NCBI RefSeq assembly: GCF_006385805.1
Contig: NZ_VFSG01000001.1
Coordinates: 1-64,000 of the forward strand
Origin: Streptococcus xiaochunlingii
Lineage (GTDB): Bacteria; Bacillota; Bacilli; Lactobacillales; Streptococcaceae
DNA length: 64,000 bases
Direction: 5' to 3'
How positions within the stretch are numbered: the stretch's first letter is position 1; each line of letters begins with the position of its first letter. Positions 53,792 to 63,091 of the stretch are shown here, in pieces. Under the pieces are notes generated by a model, which saw nothing but the letters and a program-made list of their open reading frames with translations, was not told where the DNA came from and searched no databases. The translations under genes were made by a program, and so were the position numbers.

Positions 53792-56059
53792 TTATTCAGT
53801 TACTTTTTCTGCTTCGTTCGCAGGTTTGCTCTTTCCTTTGATACAAATCTTCCCATTGCTGGTCATGACAGCCTTCAGATCTTTCTCACTAGGATTTTCT
53901 AGGTAGTAATCTGTAATGGCATCTTCAATATAGTCTTGAATGGTGCGACGAAGAGGACGTGCCCCCATTTTCGGATCGTAGCCCAAATCAACCAGTTTCT
54001 CCTTGACCTTATCGGTAACATCCAGGTGGATATCATTGTGGGCTAGGCGTTGGTTGACATCGTCTAACATGAGAGTGACGATTTGAAGGAGGTTTTCCTT
54101 AGACAAGGCTTTGAATTCAATGATGCCGTCAAAGCGGTTCATGAATTCTGGACTAAAGAAGTTTCCCAGTTCACCTAGGATAGAATTGGTACGACCTTCA
54201 CGAGCTGCCCCAAAGCCGACATTAGCCTCCGCTTTTCCAGTTCCCGCATTGGAAGTCATGATAATAATGGTATCTTTGAAGCTCACCGTTCGGCCTTGCC
54301 CATCTGTCAAGCGACCATCGTCTAAGACTTGGAGGAACATATGCATGACATCTGGGTGGGCCTTTTCGACTTCATCCAAGAGGATGAGAGAGTAAGGGTT
54401 GCGACGCACCTTTTCAGTCAGCTGGCCTGCTTCTTCATAGCCGACGTAGCCTGGAGGAGCACCGACCAATTTGGCAACGGCATGTTTCTCCATATACTCA
54501 CTCATATCAAAGCGAATCATACTGTCAGCAGAACCAAAGAGTTCGATGGCCAATTGCTTGGACAACTCGGTCTTCCCGACACCAGTTGGTCCAACAAAGA
54601 GGAAGCTACCAATTGGACGGTTTGGTGTTCCAAGCCCTACCCGGTTGCGACGGATGGCCTTAGCAATTTTTTCAACAGCCTCATCTTGACCGATGACATG
54701 AGCCTTCAAGTCAGCTGCCAAGTTGATCAATTGGGATTGTTCTTTTTCTTTCAAATCGCCAACTGGAATATTGGTCTTTTGCTCGACGATGTGTTCGATG
54801 GTCTTTTCGCTAATGACTGGCGTATCTTGATCAGTGACCTGTTGCCCTTGCATTTCTTTGTACTTAGCGATTTGGTCGCGGAAGTAGGCTGCCTTTTCAA
54901 AGTCTTCATCACGCGTCGCTTGAGCCTTGAGATTTTCGGCTTCAATTAAGCGTTGGTCGATGACTTTGGGATCGACAAAATTGAGGGTTAAGTTCATCTT
55001 AGAGCCTGCTTCGTCCAAGAGGTCAATGGCCTTGTCTGGCAAGAAGCGGTCTTGGATATAGCGATTGGAAAGGAGAGCCGCAGCTTCGATTGCACCATCG
55101 GTGTAGTGGACGTGGTGGTAATCCTCGTATTTCTTTTGAATGCCTTTGAGGATGGTGATGGTTTCTTCCACTGTAGGTTCGTCAACCTTAACGGGTTGCA
55201 TCCGGCGTTCAAGTGCCGCATCCTTTTCGATAATTCGGTATTCATTGAGGGTTGTCGCACCGACTAATTGCAATTCGCCACGAGCGAGGGCTGGTTTGAG
55301 GATATTTCCAGCATCCATATTGCCATCACCAGCAGATCCGGCACCGACAATTTCATGGATCTCATCGATAAACAAAATCACATCTTCCCGGCGACGGATT
55401 TCCTCCATCAATTGTTGCATGCGCTCTTCAAATTGCCCTCTAATCCCAGTTCCTTGAACCAAGCTGACAACGTCTAAGCGAATGACTTCCTTACCTTGAA
55501 GCTTGTGAGGGACATCCCCATCAACAATCTTTTGCGCTAGTCCTTCTACGACAGCTGTTTTTCCGACACCGGGTTCCCCAATCAGGACAGGGTTGTTCTT
55601 GGTTCGACGGTTGAGGATTTCAATGACGCGAAGAATTTCATCGTCACGGCCAATGACCGGATCGATATCCCCACGACGAGCAATTTCAGTAACGTTAATT
55701 CCAAACTCTTCTAGGAGGCCCTTTGATTGTTGTTTGGCTTGAGCTCTACTTGGTCCTGAAGAACGACCGTTTCCATTTGAGCCATAGCCATTTCCACCAC
55801 CATAGCCTCCTCCAGATTGGGTCGGAGGGGTTTGGGGTTCTTGCGGAGCCTGGAAGTTTCCTAGTTGATTGAAGAAATCTTCAAAAGGATCCCGTCCTCC
55901 GCGATTTTGTTGGTTTAATCCTGCGAGCAGACTATTGTTAGGATCCGTTTTCATAATTTGATAGCAGTTCTGGCAAAGGTCTACTTGTTGTTGGTGGCCA
56001 TTCACGTTCGTATAAAGATGAATGGTTGAATCATTGATTTTACAGTTTTGACAAAGCAT
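53792..56059 (-). CDS. clpE: Clp protease ATP-binding subunit ClpE
   Basis: 755 residues. Hsp100 unfoldase that works with ClpP and in protein disaggregation. The N-terminal zinc finger [10 protein letters not shown] ... DLCQNCYQI distinguishes ClpE from ClpC. A Gly/Asn/Pro-rich linker spans about 60-110. AAA1 has [10 protein letters not shown] and [14 protein letters not shown]-like segment (about 385-410) follows, then AAA2 with [12 protein letters not shown] and [13 protein letters not shown], and the C-terminal D2 domain. A CtsR operator sits at the promoter, so heat shock relieves repression. Confidence 0.97.
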   Translation of the reverse strand: MLCQNCKINDSTIHLYTNVNGHQQQVDLCQNCYQIMKTDPNNSLLAGLNQQNRGGRDPFEDFFNQLGNFQAPQEPQTPPTQSGGGYGGGNGYGSNGNGRSSGPSRAQAKQQSKGLLEEFGINVTEIARRGDIDPVIGRDDEILRVIEILNRRTKNNPVLIGEPGVGKTAVVEGLAQKIVDGDVPHKLQGKEVIRLDVVSLVQGTGIRGQFEERMQQLMEEIRRREDVILFIDEIHEIVGAGSAGDGNMDAGNILKPALARGELQLVGATTLNEYRIIEKDAALERRMQPVKVDEPTVEETITILKGIQKKYEDYHHVHYTDGAIEAAALLSNRYIQDRFLPDKAIDLLDEAGSKMNLTLNFVDPKVIDQRLIEAENLKAQATRDEDFEKAAYFRDQIAKYKEMQGQQVTDQDTPVISEKTIEHIVEQKTNIPVGDLKEKEQSQLINLAADLKAHVIGQDEAVEKIAKAIRRNRVGLGTPNRPIGSFLFVGPTGVGKTELSKQLAIELFGSADSMIRFDMSEYMEKHAVAKLVGAPPGYVGYEEAGQLTEKVRRNPYSLILLDEVEKAHPDVMHMFLQVLDDGRLTDGQGRTVSFKDTIIIMTSNAGTGKAEANVGFGAAREGRTNSILGELGNFFSPEFMNRFDGIIEFKALSKENLLQIVTLMLDDVNQRLAHNDIHLDVTDKVKEKLVDLGYDPKMGARPLRRTIQDYIEDAITDYYLENPSEKDLKAVMTSNGKICIKGKSKPANEAEKVTE

Positions 56060-56101
56060 TCTCTTACCTCTTTCTCTAGGGTAAAAAGTGTAAAAACTAT
56101 T

Positions 56102-56159
56102 GGTCAGAAATAGTCAAACTTTTATAGTTTCATTATAGCAGTATTCTAAAAGTTTGCAA
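56102..56159 (-). promoter_or_regulatory. clpE promoter with CtsR box
   Basis: Minus-strand TTGCAA (56159-56154), 16-base spacer, TATAAT (56137-56132). The plus-strand sequence GGTCAGAAATAGTCAAA at 56102-56118 matches the CtsR heptad repeat and covers the transcript start. Confidence 0.85.
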
Positions 56160-56288
56160 GAATTTAGTATGAAGTCCGGTTTTAGGCATGGAATAAAGAG
56201 GAAAATAGCGGAAAAGTTGATTTTTATTGGAATTTCCTCCTTCTTTTATGATAAAATAGGAGAGTAGAAAGTAAATAGGAGAATCAAA

Positions 56289-56519
56289 ATGGAATCACAT
56301 TTGGTACGAATTATCAGCCGTTTGGAAGCGATGATGAAAGACGGTGGAAACTTAAAACGTAATTTTGAACGTGAAGGAGTTGTAGTTGCTGAAGTAGCTT
56401 ACAACTATGATGAAGAAAATGGATCAGTATTTACTCTTCGTGATGTAGAAGCGCGTGAGACCTATACATTCGATAGCATTGACTTAATCGCAATGGAAAT
56501 CTACGAATTGTTGTACTAA
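56289..56519 (+). CDS. YkuJ / DUF1797 family protein
   Basis: 76 residues: SHLVRIISRLEAMMKDGGNLKRNFEREG, then VVVAEVAYNYDEENGSVFTLRDVEARETYTFDSIDLIAMEIYELLY. This is the full-length YkuJ fold (DUF1797), a small alpha/beta protein of unknown role found across Firmicutes. ATAGGAGAA ribosome binding site. A TAAAAT -10 is about 30 bases upstream. Single gene with its own terminator. Confidence 0.85.
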   Translation: MESHLVRIISRLEAMMKDGGNLKRNFEREGVVVAEVAYNYDEENGSVFTLRDVEARETYTFDSIDLIAMEIYELLY

Positions 56520-56532
56520 GAAGTATCAAACA

Positions 56533-56562
56533 AGAGTCTAGACCATCTAGTCTCTTTTTTGT
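56533..56562 (+). terminator. Terminator of the DUF1797 gene
   Basis: AGAG-t-CTAG / CTAG-t-CTCT at 56533-56555, followed by T6. Confidence 0.7.
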
Positions 56563-56635
56563 TGGAAGAAATTAGTTATAGTTTCTTCTTATAACCTTGT
56601 CTAATCAAGAAGTGTTAGGAGCAGGTTCACAAATC

Positions 56636-56644
56636 TGATATAAT
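56636..56644 (+). promoter_or_regulatory. folD promoter (extended -10)
   Basis: TGATATAAT at 56636-56644, 32 bases before the ATG of folD. Confidence 0.6.
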
Positions 56645-56675
56645 AGAGAAGATATTGAATAGAAAAGAGATTGAG

Positions 56676-57533
56676 ATGACACATGTAATTGATGGGAAGG
56701 CCTTGGCAGTAAAATTGCAGGGGGAATTAGCAGAAAAAACCGCTCGCTTAAAGGCTGAGACTGGTCAGGTCCCAGGCTTGGTAGTGATTTTGGTAGGAGA
56801 AAACCCAGCTAGCCAGGTCTATGTCCGCAATAAAGAACGGTCAGCTTTGGCAGCAGGATTTCGAAGTGAAGTGGTTCGAGTGCCAGAAAGCATTTCCCAA
56901 GAGGACTTGTTGGCCCTCATTGACCGCTACAATCAGGATCCACTCTGGCATGGAATTTTGGTTCAGTTGCCTCTACCAGCCCATATCGACGATGAGGCAG
57001 TTTTGTTAGCCATTGATCCGGCTAAGGATGTCGATGGCTTCCATCCTCTCAATATGGGACATCTTTGGGCAGGAAATCCGATCATGGTCCCCTCTACACC
57101 AGCAGGGATTATGGAAATGTTCCGGGAATATGATATCGATGTTGAAGGGAAAAATGCAGTCGTCATTGGCCGTTCAAACATCGTTGGGAAACCGATGGCC
57201 CAGCTTCTCCTAGCAAAAAATGCAACGGTGACCTTGACCCATTCGCGGACTCATCATTTGGCTAAAATTGCTAGAAAAGCCGATATCTTAGTGGTGGCAA
57301 TTGGTCGTGCCAAATTTGTTACAGCTGACTTTGTCAAAGAGGGAGCGGTCGTTATCGATGTCGGAATGAACCGTGACGAAAATGGGAAGCTCTGTGGAGA
57401 CGTCGACTATGAACAAGTAGCTCCTCTGGCTAGTCACATCACTCCGGTTCCAGGTGGCGTTGGTCCTATGACCATTACCATGCTGATGGAGCAGACCTAT
57501 CAGGCTGCAGTGCGTAGTTTGGATAAAAATTAA
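56676..57533 (+). CDS. folD: Bifunctional methylenetetrahydrofolate dehydrogenase/cyclohydrolase
   Basis: 285 residues from ATG 56676 (an in-frame TTG at 56655 is less likely). NADP-dependent oxidation of 5,10-methylene-THF and hydrolysis to 10-formyl-THF, supplying one-carbon units. Signature [21 protein letters not shown] holds catalytic Tyr and Lys (about 40-58). [23 protein letters not shown], the NADP loop [17 protein letters not shown] and the end [14 protein letters not shown] are all present. Single gene with terminator. Confidence 0.96.
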   Translation: MTHVIDGKALAVKLQGELAEKTARLKAETGQVPGLVVILVGENPASQVYVRNKERSALAAGFRSEVVRVPESISQEDLLALIDRYNQDPLWHGILVQLPLPAHIDDEAVLLAIDPAKDVDGFHPLNMGHLWAGNPIMVPSTPAGIMEMFREYDIDVEGKNAVVIGRSNIVGKPMAQLLLAKNATVTLTHSRTHHLAKIARKADILVVAIGRAKFVTADFVKEGAVVIDVGMNRDENGKLCGDVDYEQVAPLASHITPVPGGVGPMTITMLMEQTYQAAVRSLDKN

Positions 57534-57549
57534 GTTTATGATGAAAAAT

Positions 57550-57581
57550 GGTTGAGATAGTAATTTCTCGACCTTTTTATT
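57550..57581 (+). terminator. folD terminator
   Basis: GGTTGAGA / TCTCGACC (one G-U) with an 8-base loop and T5 at 57550-57578. Confidence 0.8.
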
Positions 57582-57654
57582 TATTATAAACCCTGTTTTG
57601 TCAATTGAAGTTTAATTCTATCTTTTTGTAGTATAATGAAGTAGAGGTGATTAT

Positions 57655-58479
57655 ATGATTGTAAAAGTTTGTAATTCAGATTATAGTCTCCAGTGGGATG
57701 GAATTTATCAATTTGCCCTTGAAAGCTATCCTCAGATTAAAGAATGGGAATTGGAGAAGCTAGCAAAGTTTATTGCTTATGAGCGCGACCATCATCGTCA
57801 GACCAATGTGGAATGTGAGAATCATGAATTAAATATACAAATTCATGATTACTTGCAAGAGCATAGCTATTTTCCTCCGTACAGACCAAGTCATCGCCTT
57901 GTAGCTTCTACCTATGATATCCAGAGGAAGTTGGTTACTTCAAATTATTGTAGTCATACTTGTACAGTTGAGGTGGCTAAGGCTATTTTTCAGACTGGAA
58001 AACTCATGTCGGCGGTAAAAGTATTTGGTAAAAGTGGGGCTGAGCTAGTTACAGATAGTCGTAATGCAGCTTCTGATCCAGCAGACTATTTTGACTATAT
58101 CATGTTCGGATGGTCTAATACGACTTCGGGTTACCGACTCGCTATGGAGCGTTTGTTAGGACGGGCACCGTCTGAGGAGGAATTGCAAGAAAAGTTCATT
58201 CCTGGCGTTAGTTTTCATTTTCTGTATGAAGAATTAATTCAAGCACCAGGTTATATGTTTGATGGCTATCATGTTGCGAAGGTAAGAGATAGTTTAGATT
58301 TGGATACCTTTCTTCATTTGTGTGTTATTCCTTCAAAAGATAAGTCTTGTTTTGAAAGCTTGATTCCTTGTCAATTACAAGATAGAGTGATTTACCTAGA
58401 CTATGAGGGAGAAGGGTTACAGGCTTGGAATACTAAGGTTAATCAAGTACTACATGGTAAGGATAAGTTGAAGGAGTAG
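57655..58479 (+). CDS. Uncharacterised protein, possible ADP-ribosyltransferase-like fold
   Basis: 274 residues, not recognised with certainty. Residues 95-120 read VTSNYCSHTCTVEVAKAIFQTGKLMSA. The H-T followed by a helix and then GxLxS resembles the NAD-binding start of DarT/KptA/PARP-like ADP-ribosyltransferases. Later blocks are KVFGKSGAELVTDSRNAASDPADYFDYIMFGW, GVSFHFLYEELI and YMFDGYHVAKVRD, which could supply the Tyr and Glu of such a site. No signal peptide or membrane segment. AGAGGTGA before ATG and TATAAT at 57632-57637. It ends 3 bases before an NAD(P)HX dehydratase gene, so the two are co-transcribed. Confidence 0.5.
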   Translation: MIVKVCNSDYSLQWDGIYQFALESYPQIKEWELEKLAKFIAYERDHHRQTNVECENHELNIQIHDYLQEHSYFPPYRPSHRLVASTYDIQRKLVTSNYCSHTCTVEVAKAIFQTGKLMSAVKVFGKSGAELVTDSRNAASDPADYFDYIMFGWSNTTSGYRLAMERLLGRAPSEEELQEKFIPGVSFHFLYEELIQAPGYMFDGYHVAKVRDSLDLDTFLHLCVIPSKDKSCFESLIPCQLQDRVIYLDYEGEGLQAWNTKVNQVLHGKDKLKE

Positions 58480-58482
58480 TGT

Positions 58483-59337
58483 ATGAAAGAGATTGATCAA
58501 GCTCTTTTGAAAAAAGTTATCATCGAGCGTCCTCGTTCTAGTCATAAGGGAGACTATGGGCGTCTGCTCTTGATTGGAGGGACCTATCCCTATGGTGGAG
58601 CCATTATTATGGCAGCCCTCGCAGCGGTTCATAGTGGAGCAGGACTTGTCACGGTAGCGACAGACCGAGAGAATATCCCTTCCCTTCATAGTCAGCTACC
58701 TGAAGCCATGGCATTTGCTGTGACGGACCAAGAATTATTGGCTGAGCAAATCGCAAAAGTAGGCGTCATTTTATTGGGACCAGGACTCAATGCCAATGAG
58801 CTAGGGGGACACCTTGTAGAACTTGTTTTTGAAAGAGTTCAACCTCATCAAGTGCTCATTCTAGATGGTGGGGCCATTAGCCTCTATACTCGCTTAGGAC
58901 TTTCTCTTCCTCCAGCTCAACTGGTCTTTACTCCTCATCAAAAAGAATGGGAGGCCATGTCCGGGCTAGCAATCGGAGATCAAGGGGAAGAAGCAACAAG
59001 GCAGTCTCTGTCCCAACTTCCTCCAGCAAGTATTTTAGTCCAAAAGGGTCCTCAGACTAAGATCTGGCAACAAGGGCAGACAGATTATTACCAACTATCG
59101 GTTGGAGGCCCCTATCAAGCAACGGGTGGTATGGGCGATACTTTAGCAGGGATGATTGCGGGCTTTGCGGGTCAATTTCCGCAAGTTGGACTCTATGAGC
59201 GCGTGGTAGTTGCCAGTCACCTTCATTCGGGCATTGCAGACGATTTGAGCAAGAATGCCTACGTGGTTTTACCGACCGCGATTAGTAAAGAAATTCCAAA
59301 ATGGATGAGGGAAATTTGCCTTTCCAACTGCCAATAA
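58483..59337 (+). CDS. nnrD: ADP/ATP-dependent NAD(P)H-hydrate dehydratase
   Basis: 284 residues. Ribokinase-like YjeF C-terminal domain that dehydrates the damaged cofactors NADHX and NADPHX back to NADH and NADPH. HKGDYGRLLLIGGTYPYGGAIIMAALAA (about 20-47), LGPGLNANELG, LDGGAISL, FTPHQKEWEAMSG and the nucleotide loop GGMGDTLAGMIAGF (about 219-232) are family blocks. The N-terminal epimerase domain (NnrE) is not fused, as in other streptococci. AAGGAG ribosome binding site three to nine bases before ATG, inside the upstream gene. Confidence 0.9.
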   Translation: MKEIDQALLKKVIIERPRSSHKGDYGRLLLIGGTYPYGGAIIMAALAAVHSGAGLVTVATDRENIPSLHSQLPEAMAFAVTDQELLAEQIAKVGVILLGPGLNANELGGHLVELVFERVQPHQVLILDGGAISLYTRLGLSLPPAQLVFTPHQKEWEAMSGLAIGDQGEEATRQSLSQLPPASILVQKGPQTKIWQQGQTDYYQLSVGGPYQATGGMGDTLAGMIAGFAGQFPQVGLYERVVVASHLHSGIADDLSKNAYVVLPTAISKEIPKWMREICLSNCQ

Positions 59338-59344
59338 AAAATCA

Positions 59345-59374
59345 AGTCTCAGATGATGAAATCTGAGGCTTTTT
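59345..59374 (+). terminator. nnrD terminator
   Basis: AGTCTCAGAT / ATCTGAGGCT (one G-U) with loop GATGAA and T4 at 59345-59374. Confidence 0.82.
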
Positions 59375-59407
59375 CCGTAGGTAGAATCAGATTTTTCCGC
59401 TTATTTT

Positions 59408-59416
59408 TGGTATAAT
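59408..59416 (+). promoter_or_regulatory. xseA operon promoter (extended -10)
   Basis: TGGTATAAT at 59408-59416; ATG at 59450 with AAAGGGG. Confidence 0.65.
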
Positions 59417-59449
59417 TTATACTAGAATTTTCCGTGTGAAAGGGGAACT

Positions 59450-60790
59450 ATGTCAGAGTATTTATCGGTATCCAGTCTGACCAAATACCTCAAGTTAAAA
59501 TTTGATAAGGACCCCTATCTAGAGCGGGTCTATTTGACGGGTCAGGTCTCGAATTTCCGTAAGCGTCCCAATCACCAGTATTTTTCTCTAAAGGATGAAA
59601 AAGCTGTGATCCAGGCGACTGTCTGGGCTGGGATTTATAAGAGTTTCGGCTTTGAGCTCGAAGAAGGCATGAAGATCAATGTCATCGGTCGGATCCAACT
59701 CTATGAGCCAAGTGGCAGTTATTCCATTGTCATCGAAAAGGCGGAGCCAGATGGCGTCGGTGCTCTAGCTATTCAGTTTGAGCAGTTGAAAAAGAAACTC
59801 CAGGAAGAAGGCCTTTTTCAAGAGAAGTTCAAACAGGCTATCCCCCAGTTCTCCAAGAAAATTGGGGTTATTACCAGTCAGAGTGGGGCCGTTATTCGCG
59901 ATATTATCACGACTGTTTCGCGGCGCTTTCCGGGCGTGGAGATTCTCCTTTTTCCAACCAAGGTACAAGGAGAGGGAGCTGCCCAAGAAATTGTCGCCAA
60001 TATCCAAAAGGCCAATGATCGGTCGGACCTCGATGTCTTGATCATCGGTCGTGGTGGTGGCTCCATCGAAGACCTGTGGGCCTTTAATGAAGAGCCAGTT
60101 GTGCGGGCTATTTTTGAGTCTAGAATTCCCATTATTTCCAGTGTAGGGCATGAGACAGATACTACTCTAGCAGACTTTGTCGCAGATCGCCGGGCAGCAA
60201 CTCCTACAGCTGCGGCTGAGTTGGCAACGCCTGTGACCAAGTTGGACCTGCTCAATCATTTGCAGAAGCAGGAAGGGCGGATGGCAACCGCTATGCGCAA
60301 TCGCCTAGTCTATCATCGAGAACGCCTGAAAAAACTAAGCCAATCGGTCATCTTCCGTCAGCCAGAGCGGCTGTACGATTCTTACCTGCAAAAGCTGGAT
60401 CAGATTCAGTTGCGATTGAAACAGGCTGTGTCAGAGTCGGTTACCAGAAATAGTCGCCAGTTACAAGAACTCCGCCATCGATTGGCTTCCCAAGCGCCAC
60501 AGCATCAGCTCGAGCGTTATCGAGACCAGATTCTCCAGATGGAGCGATTGCTGACCTTGAAAGTCAAGGAGCTCTACCAGACAAAAGCAGCAGATGCCAA
60601 GCGCCTATCGGAAGCTCTCTTGATGTTGGATACCAGTCGCATTGTGGCTAGAGGCTACGCCTTGGTACAGGCTGGAGATCATGTTTTGGATAGCGTGGAT
60701 ACAATCAAAGAAAAGGATGCCTTGACGCTAGTCATGCGGGATGGGCAAGTAGAAGTAGAGGTAAAGCATGTCGAAAGAAAAGAAATTTGA
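59450..60790 (+). CDS. xseA: Exodeoxyribonuclease VII large subunit
   Basis: 446 residues. Catalytic and DNA-binding subunit of ExoVII, which degrades single-stranded DNA from either end. An N-terminal OB fold (about 5-105, [23 protein letters not shown]) precedes the nuclease domain with [60 protein letters not shown] and a long coiled coil (about 275-405) that binds XseB. The end overlaps xseB by 23 bases. First gene of the xseA-xseB-ispA-tlyA-argR-recN run. Confidence 0.96.
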   Translation: MSEYLSVSSLTKYLKLKFDKDPYLERVYLTGQVSNFRKRPNHQYFSLKDEKAVIQATVWAGIYKSFGFELEEGMKINVIGRIQLYEPSGSYSIVIEKAEPDGVGALAIQFEQLKKKLQEEGLFQEKFKQAIPQFSKKIGVITSQSGAVIRDIITTVSRRFPGVEILLFPTKVQGEGAAQEIVANIQKANDRSDLDVLIIGRGGGSIEDLWAFNEEPVVRAIFESRIPIISSVGHETDTTLADFVADRRAATPTAAAELATPVTKLDLLNHLQKQEGRMATAMRNRLVYHRERLKKLSQSVIFRQPERLYDSYLQKLDQIQLRLKQAVSESVTRNSRQLQELRHRLASQAPQHQLERYRDQILQMERLLTLKVKELYQTKAADAKRLSEALLMLDTSRIVARGYALVQAGDHVLDSVDTIKEKDALTLVMRDGQVEVEVKHVERKEI

Positions 60791-60980
60791 AGAAAATTTA
60801 GCTGATTTGGAAGCTATTGTCCAAAAGTTGGAAAGTGGGCAAGTGCCCCTCGAAGAGGCCATCTCAGAGTTTCAGAAAGGAATGAAGCTATCAAAAGACT
60901 TGCAAGAAACACTTGATCAGGCTGAAAAGACCTTGGTCAAGGTGATGCAAGCAGATGGCTCAGAAACGGAACTAGTATGA
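60768..60980 (+). CDS. xseB: Exodeoxyribonuclease VII small subunit
   Basis: 70 residues, typical size. [53 protein letters not shown] is the complete XseB helical pair that packs on the XseA coiled coil. Start ATG lies inside xseA; stop overlaps ispA by 4 bases (ATGA), so all three are translationally coupled. Confidence 0.95.
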   Translation: MSKEKKFEENLADLEAIVQKLESGQVPLEEAISEFQKGMKLSKDLQETLDQAEKTLVKVMQADGSETELV

Positions 60981-61864
60981 TTCTAGAAGAAAAACTGCAA
61001 GGGGTTGAAAAAGCGATAGAAGGTTTCTACGAGGCTAAACAAATCGCTCCCCGCTTGGTAGAATCTATCCTCTATTCAGTCCATGCAGGGGGGAAACGGA
61101 TTCGACCTTTGCTCTTATTGGAGTTGCTGGAAGCCTTTCATGCTCCCATCCTTGAAGCTCATTTTCAGGTGGCAGCCGCTCTTGAAATGATTCATACGGG
61201 AAGCTTGATTCATGATGATTTACCAGCCATGGATAATGATGATTATCGTCGTGGTCAATTGACCAACCATAAAAAGTTTGGGGAAGACCTAGCCATCTTA
61301 GCAGGAGACTCGCTCTTCTTAGATGCCTTTGGCTGTGTGGCAGAGGCAGACCTTCCAGCTTCTATCCGGGTGCAACTGATTGCTCTGTTATCGGATGCTT
61401 CAGGGACAGCTGGGATGGTGGCAGGCCAAGTCTTGGATATGGAAGGGGAAGGGGCGAGCCTGACCTTGGACCAGTTGCAAGTCATCCATGCCAATAAGAC
61501 GGGGCGACTGCTCGCCTATCCATTCCAAGCAACAGGGATCCTCTTAGAGCTTGAGCCAGCTATCGCGACTCTCTTAGAGGAAATTGGCCTCCATTTAGGA
61601 TTGGCCTTCCAGATTCGGGATGATATTTTGGATGTGACTGCTGATTTTGCCTCCTTAGGGAAAACCCCTCAGAAGGACCTGCAAGCTGAAAAATCGACCT
61701 ATCCTGCCCTCCTCGGTCTAGATGGAGCTCAGGATTATTTGGACCGGGAGCTAGATGCCTGTGAGGACTTGCTCAATCGCATCTCTCAGCAGGTAGACTT
61801 CGACGGGACTGGAATCAAAAAGATTATAGAAAGACTTAGAATTCATGGCGAAGGAAAGAGTTGA
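60977..61864 (+). CDS. ispA: Farnesyl diphosphate synthase / geranyltranstransferase
   Basis: 295 residues. Condenses isopentenyl diphosphate with dimethylallyl and geranyl diphosphate, feeding undecaprenol for wall synthesis. [17 protein letters not shown], the first aspartate motif DDLPAMDND with RRG (about 81-97), and the second motif [13 protein letters not shown] (about 210-222) are in place. The fifth-residue pattern before the first motif ([13 protein letters not shown]) is of the bacterial short-chain type. The end overlaps tlyA by 20 bases. Confidence 0.94.
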   Translation: MILEEKLQGVEKAIEGFYEAKQIAPRLVESILYSVHAGGKRIRPLLLLELLEAFHAPILEAHFQVAAALEMIHTGSLIHDDLPAMDNDDYRRGQLTNHKKFGEDLAILAGDSLFLDAFGCVAEADLPASIRVQLIALLSDASGTAGMVAGQVLDMEGEGASLTLDQLQVIHANKTGRLLAYPFQATGILLELEPAIATLLEEIGLHLGLAFQIRDDILDVTADFASLGKTPQKDLQAEKSTYPALLGLDGAQDYLDRELDACEDLLNRISQQVDFDGTGIKKIIERLRIHGEGKS

Positions 61865-62660
61865 CGTACTGGCCTACAAGCAGGGACTTTTTGAAACCCG
61901 GGAGCAGGCCAAACGCGGTGTGATGGCTGGTCTGGTCGTTGCGGTCCATAATGGCGAGCGCTTCGATAAACCAGGCGAAAAAATTGACGAAGCGACAGAA
62001 TTAAAACTCAAGGGTGAAAAACTCAAATATGTCAGTCGTGGTGGTCTCAAGTTAGAAAAGGCCTTGGACCTTTTTGAGATTGATCTGCAGGATAAGGTCA
62101 CACTGGATATCGGGGCTTCGACAGGAGGCTTTACGGATGTCATGCTCCAAAATGGGGGTGCCTTGGTCTATGCAGTGGATGTAGGGACCAATCAGTTGGC
62201 ATGGAAGCTTCGTCAGGATCCTCGTGTCATCTCGATGGAGCAGTTCAACTTCCGCTATGCGACGTCTGAGGATTTTGAGCAAACCCCAAGCTTTGCTAGC
62301 ATTGATGTTAGCTTTATTTCCCTCAACCTCATCTTGCCTGCTCTTTATGGGATTTTACAAGAAGGGGGCCAGGTGGTCGCCCTTGTCAAACCCCAGTTTG
62401 AAGCTGGTCGGGAGCAGATTGGAAAAAATGGGATTATCAAGGATGCCAAGGTCCATCTGTCTGTCTTGGAACAGGTTCAAGGCTTTGCATTAGAACATGG
62501 TTTCTCCGTTTTGGGAGTGGATTATTCACCGATTCAAGGGGGCCATGGCAATATTGAATTTTTACTTTATTTAGAAAAAAATACCGGGCAAGATCGTCTT
62601 GAACTGCAAGAGTTTGTGGCAGTTGTCGAAAAAGCCCATACTGATTTTAAACATGAATAG
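61845..62660 (+). CDS. tlyA: TlyA family rRNA (cytidine-2'-O)-methyltransferase
   Basis: 271 residues. An S4 RNA-binding domain (about 1-65, [27 protein letters not shown]) is joined to an FtsJ-type methyltransferase (about 60-250) with LDIGASTGGFTDVMLQ (SAM motif I), VYAVDVGTNQLAW and ALVKPQFEAG. TlyA in mycobacteria methylates C1409 of 16S and C1920 of 23S rRNA and its loss gives capreomycin resistance; the streptococcal target is inferred. Overlaps argR by 8 bases. Confidence 0.92.
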   Translation: MAKERVDVLAYKQGLFETREQAKRGVMAGLVVAVHNGERFDKPGEKIDEATELKLKGEKLKYVSRGGLKLEKALDLFEIDLQDKVTLDIGASTGGFTDVMLQNGGALVYAVDVGTNQLAWKLRQDPRVISMEQFNFRYATSEDFEQTPSFASIDVSFISLNLILPALYGILQEGGQVVALVKPQFEAGREQIGKNGIIKDAKVHLSVLEQVQGFALEHGFSVLGVDYSPIQGGHGNIEFLLYLEKNTGQDRLELQEFVAVVEKAHTDFKHE

Positions 62661-63084
62661 TAAACAAAACCGATTAGAAAAAATACGCCGCTTTATCCGA
62701 GAAAATAAAGTGGGTACTCAGGATGCCATTGTCGAACATCTGAAGGGAGCAGGAATTTCTGCGACACAAGCGACTGTTTCCCGTGATATCAAAGAGTTAG
62801 GAATTATTAAAACGCCATTAAAAGGTTCAGCCTATGTCTATGAATTGCCACGCGTCCAACATAGTGGCAAGTTAGCAGAAAATAATCTTCAATTTTTTGA
62901 ACGCATGGGAAGCTTTTTGACCCTTAAACTTGTACCGGGAACAGCCTATTTAGTCAAGCGGCATCTGCAGGAAGATTTTGATGACATCATCTTTAGTATG
63001 ATTTCAGATGACAATAGTATTTTGATTGTGGCCCGATCGGAAGAAAAGGCTCAGTTTATCGAACAACGATTGATGGAATGGTAG
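62653..63084 (+). CDS. argR: Arginine repressor ArgR
   Basis: 143 residues from ATG 62653, where the match to ArgR begins (MNSKQNRLEKIRRFIRENKV); a longer frame has no family similarity. A winged helix (about 1-70, DAIVEHLKGAGISATQATVSRDIKELGI) precedes the arginine-binding hexamerisation domain (about 80-143, GSFLTLKLVPGTAYLVKRHLQEDFDDIIFSMISDDNSILIVARSEEKA). In the tlyA-argR-recN order common in Firmicutes. It may be one of several ArgR-type regulators in the genome. No operator was sought outside the window. Confidence 0.92.
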   Translation: MNSKQNRLEKIRRFIRENKVGTQDAIVEHLKGAGISATQATVSRDIKELGIIKTPLKGSAYVYELPRVQHSGKLAENNLQFFERMGSFLTLKLVPGTAYLVKRHLQEDFDDIIFSMISDDNSILIVARSEEKAQFIEQRLMEW

Positions 63085-63091
63085 GAGAGAG

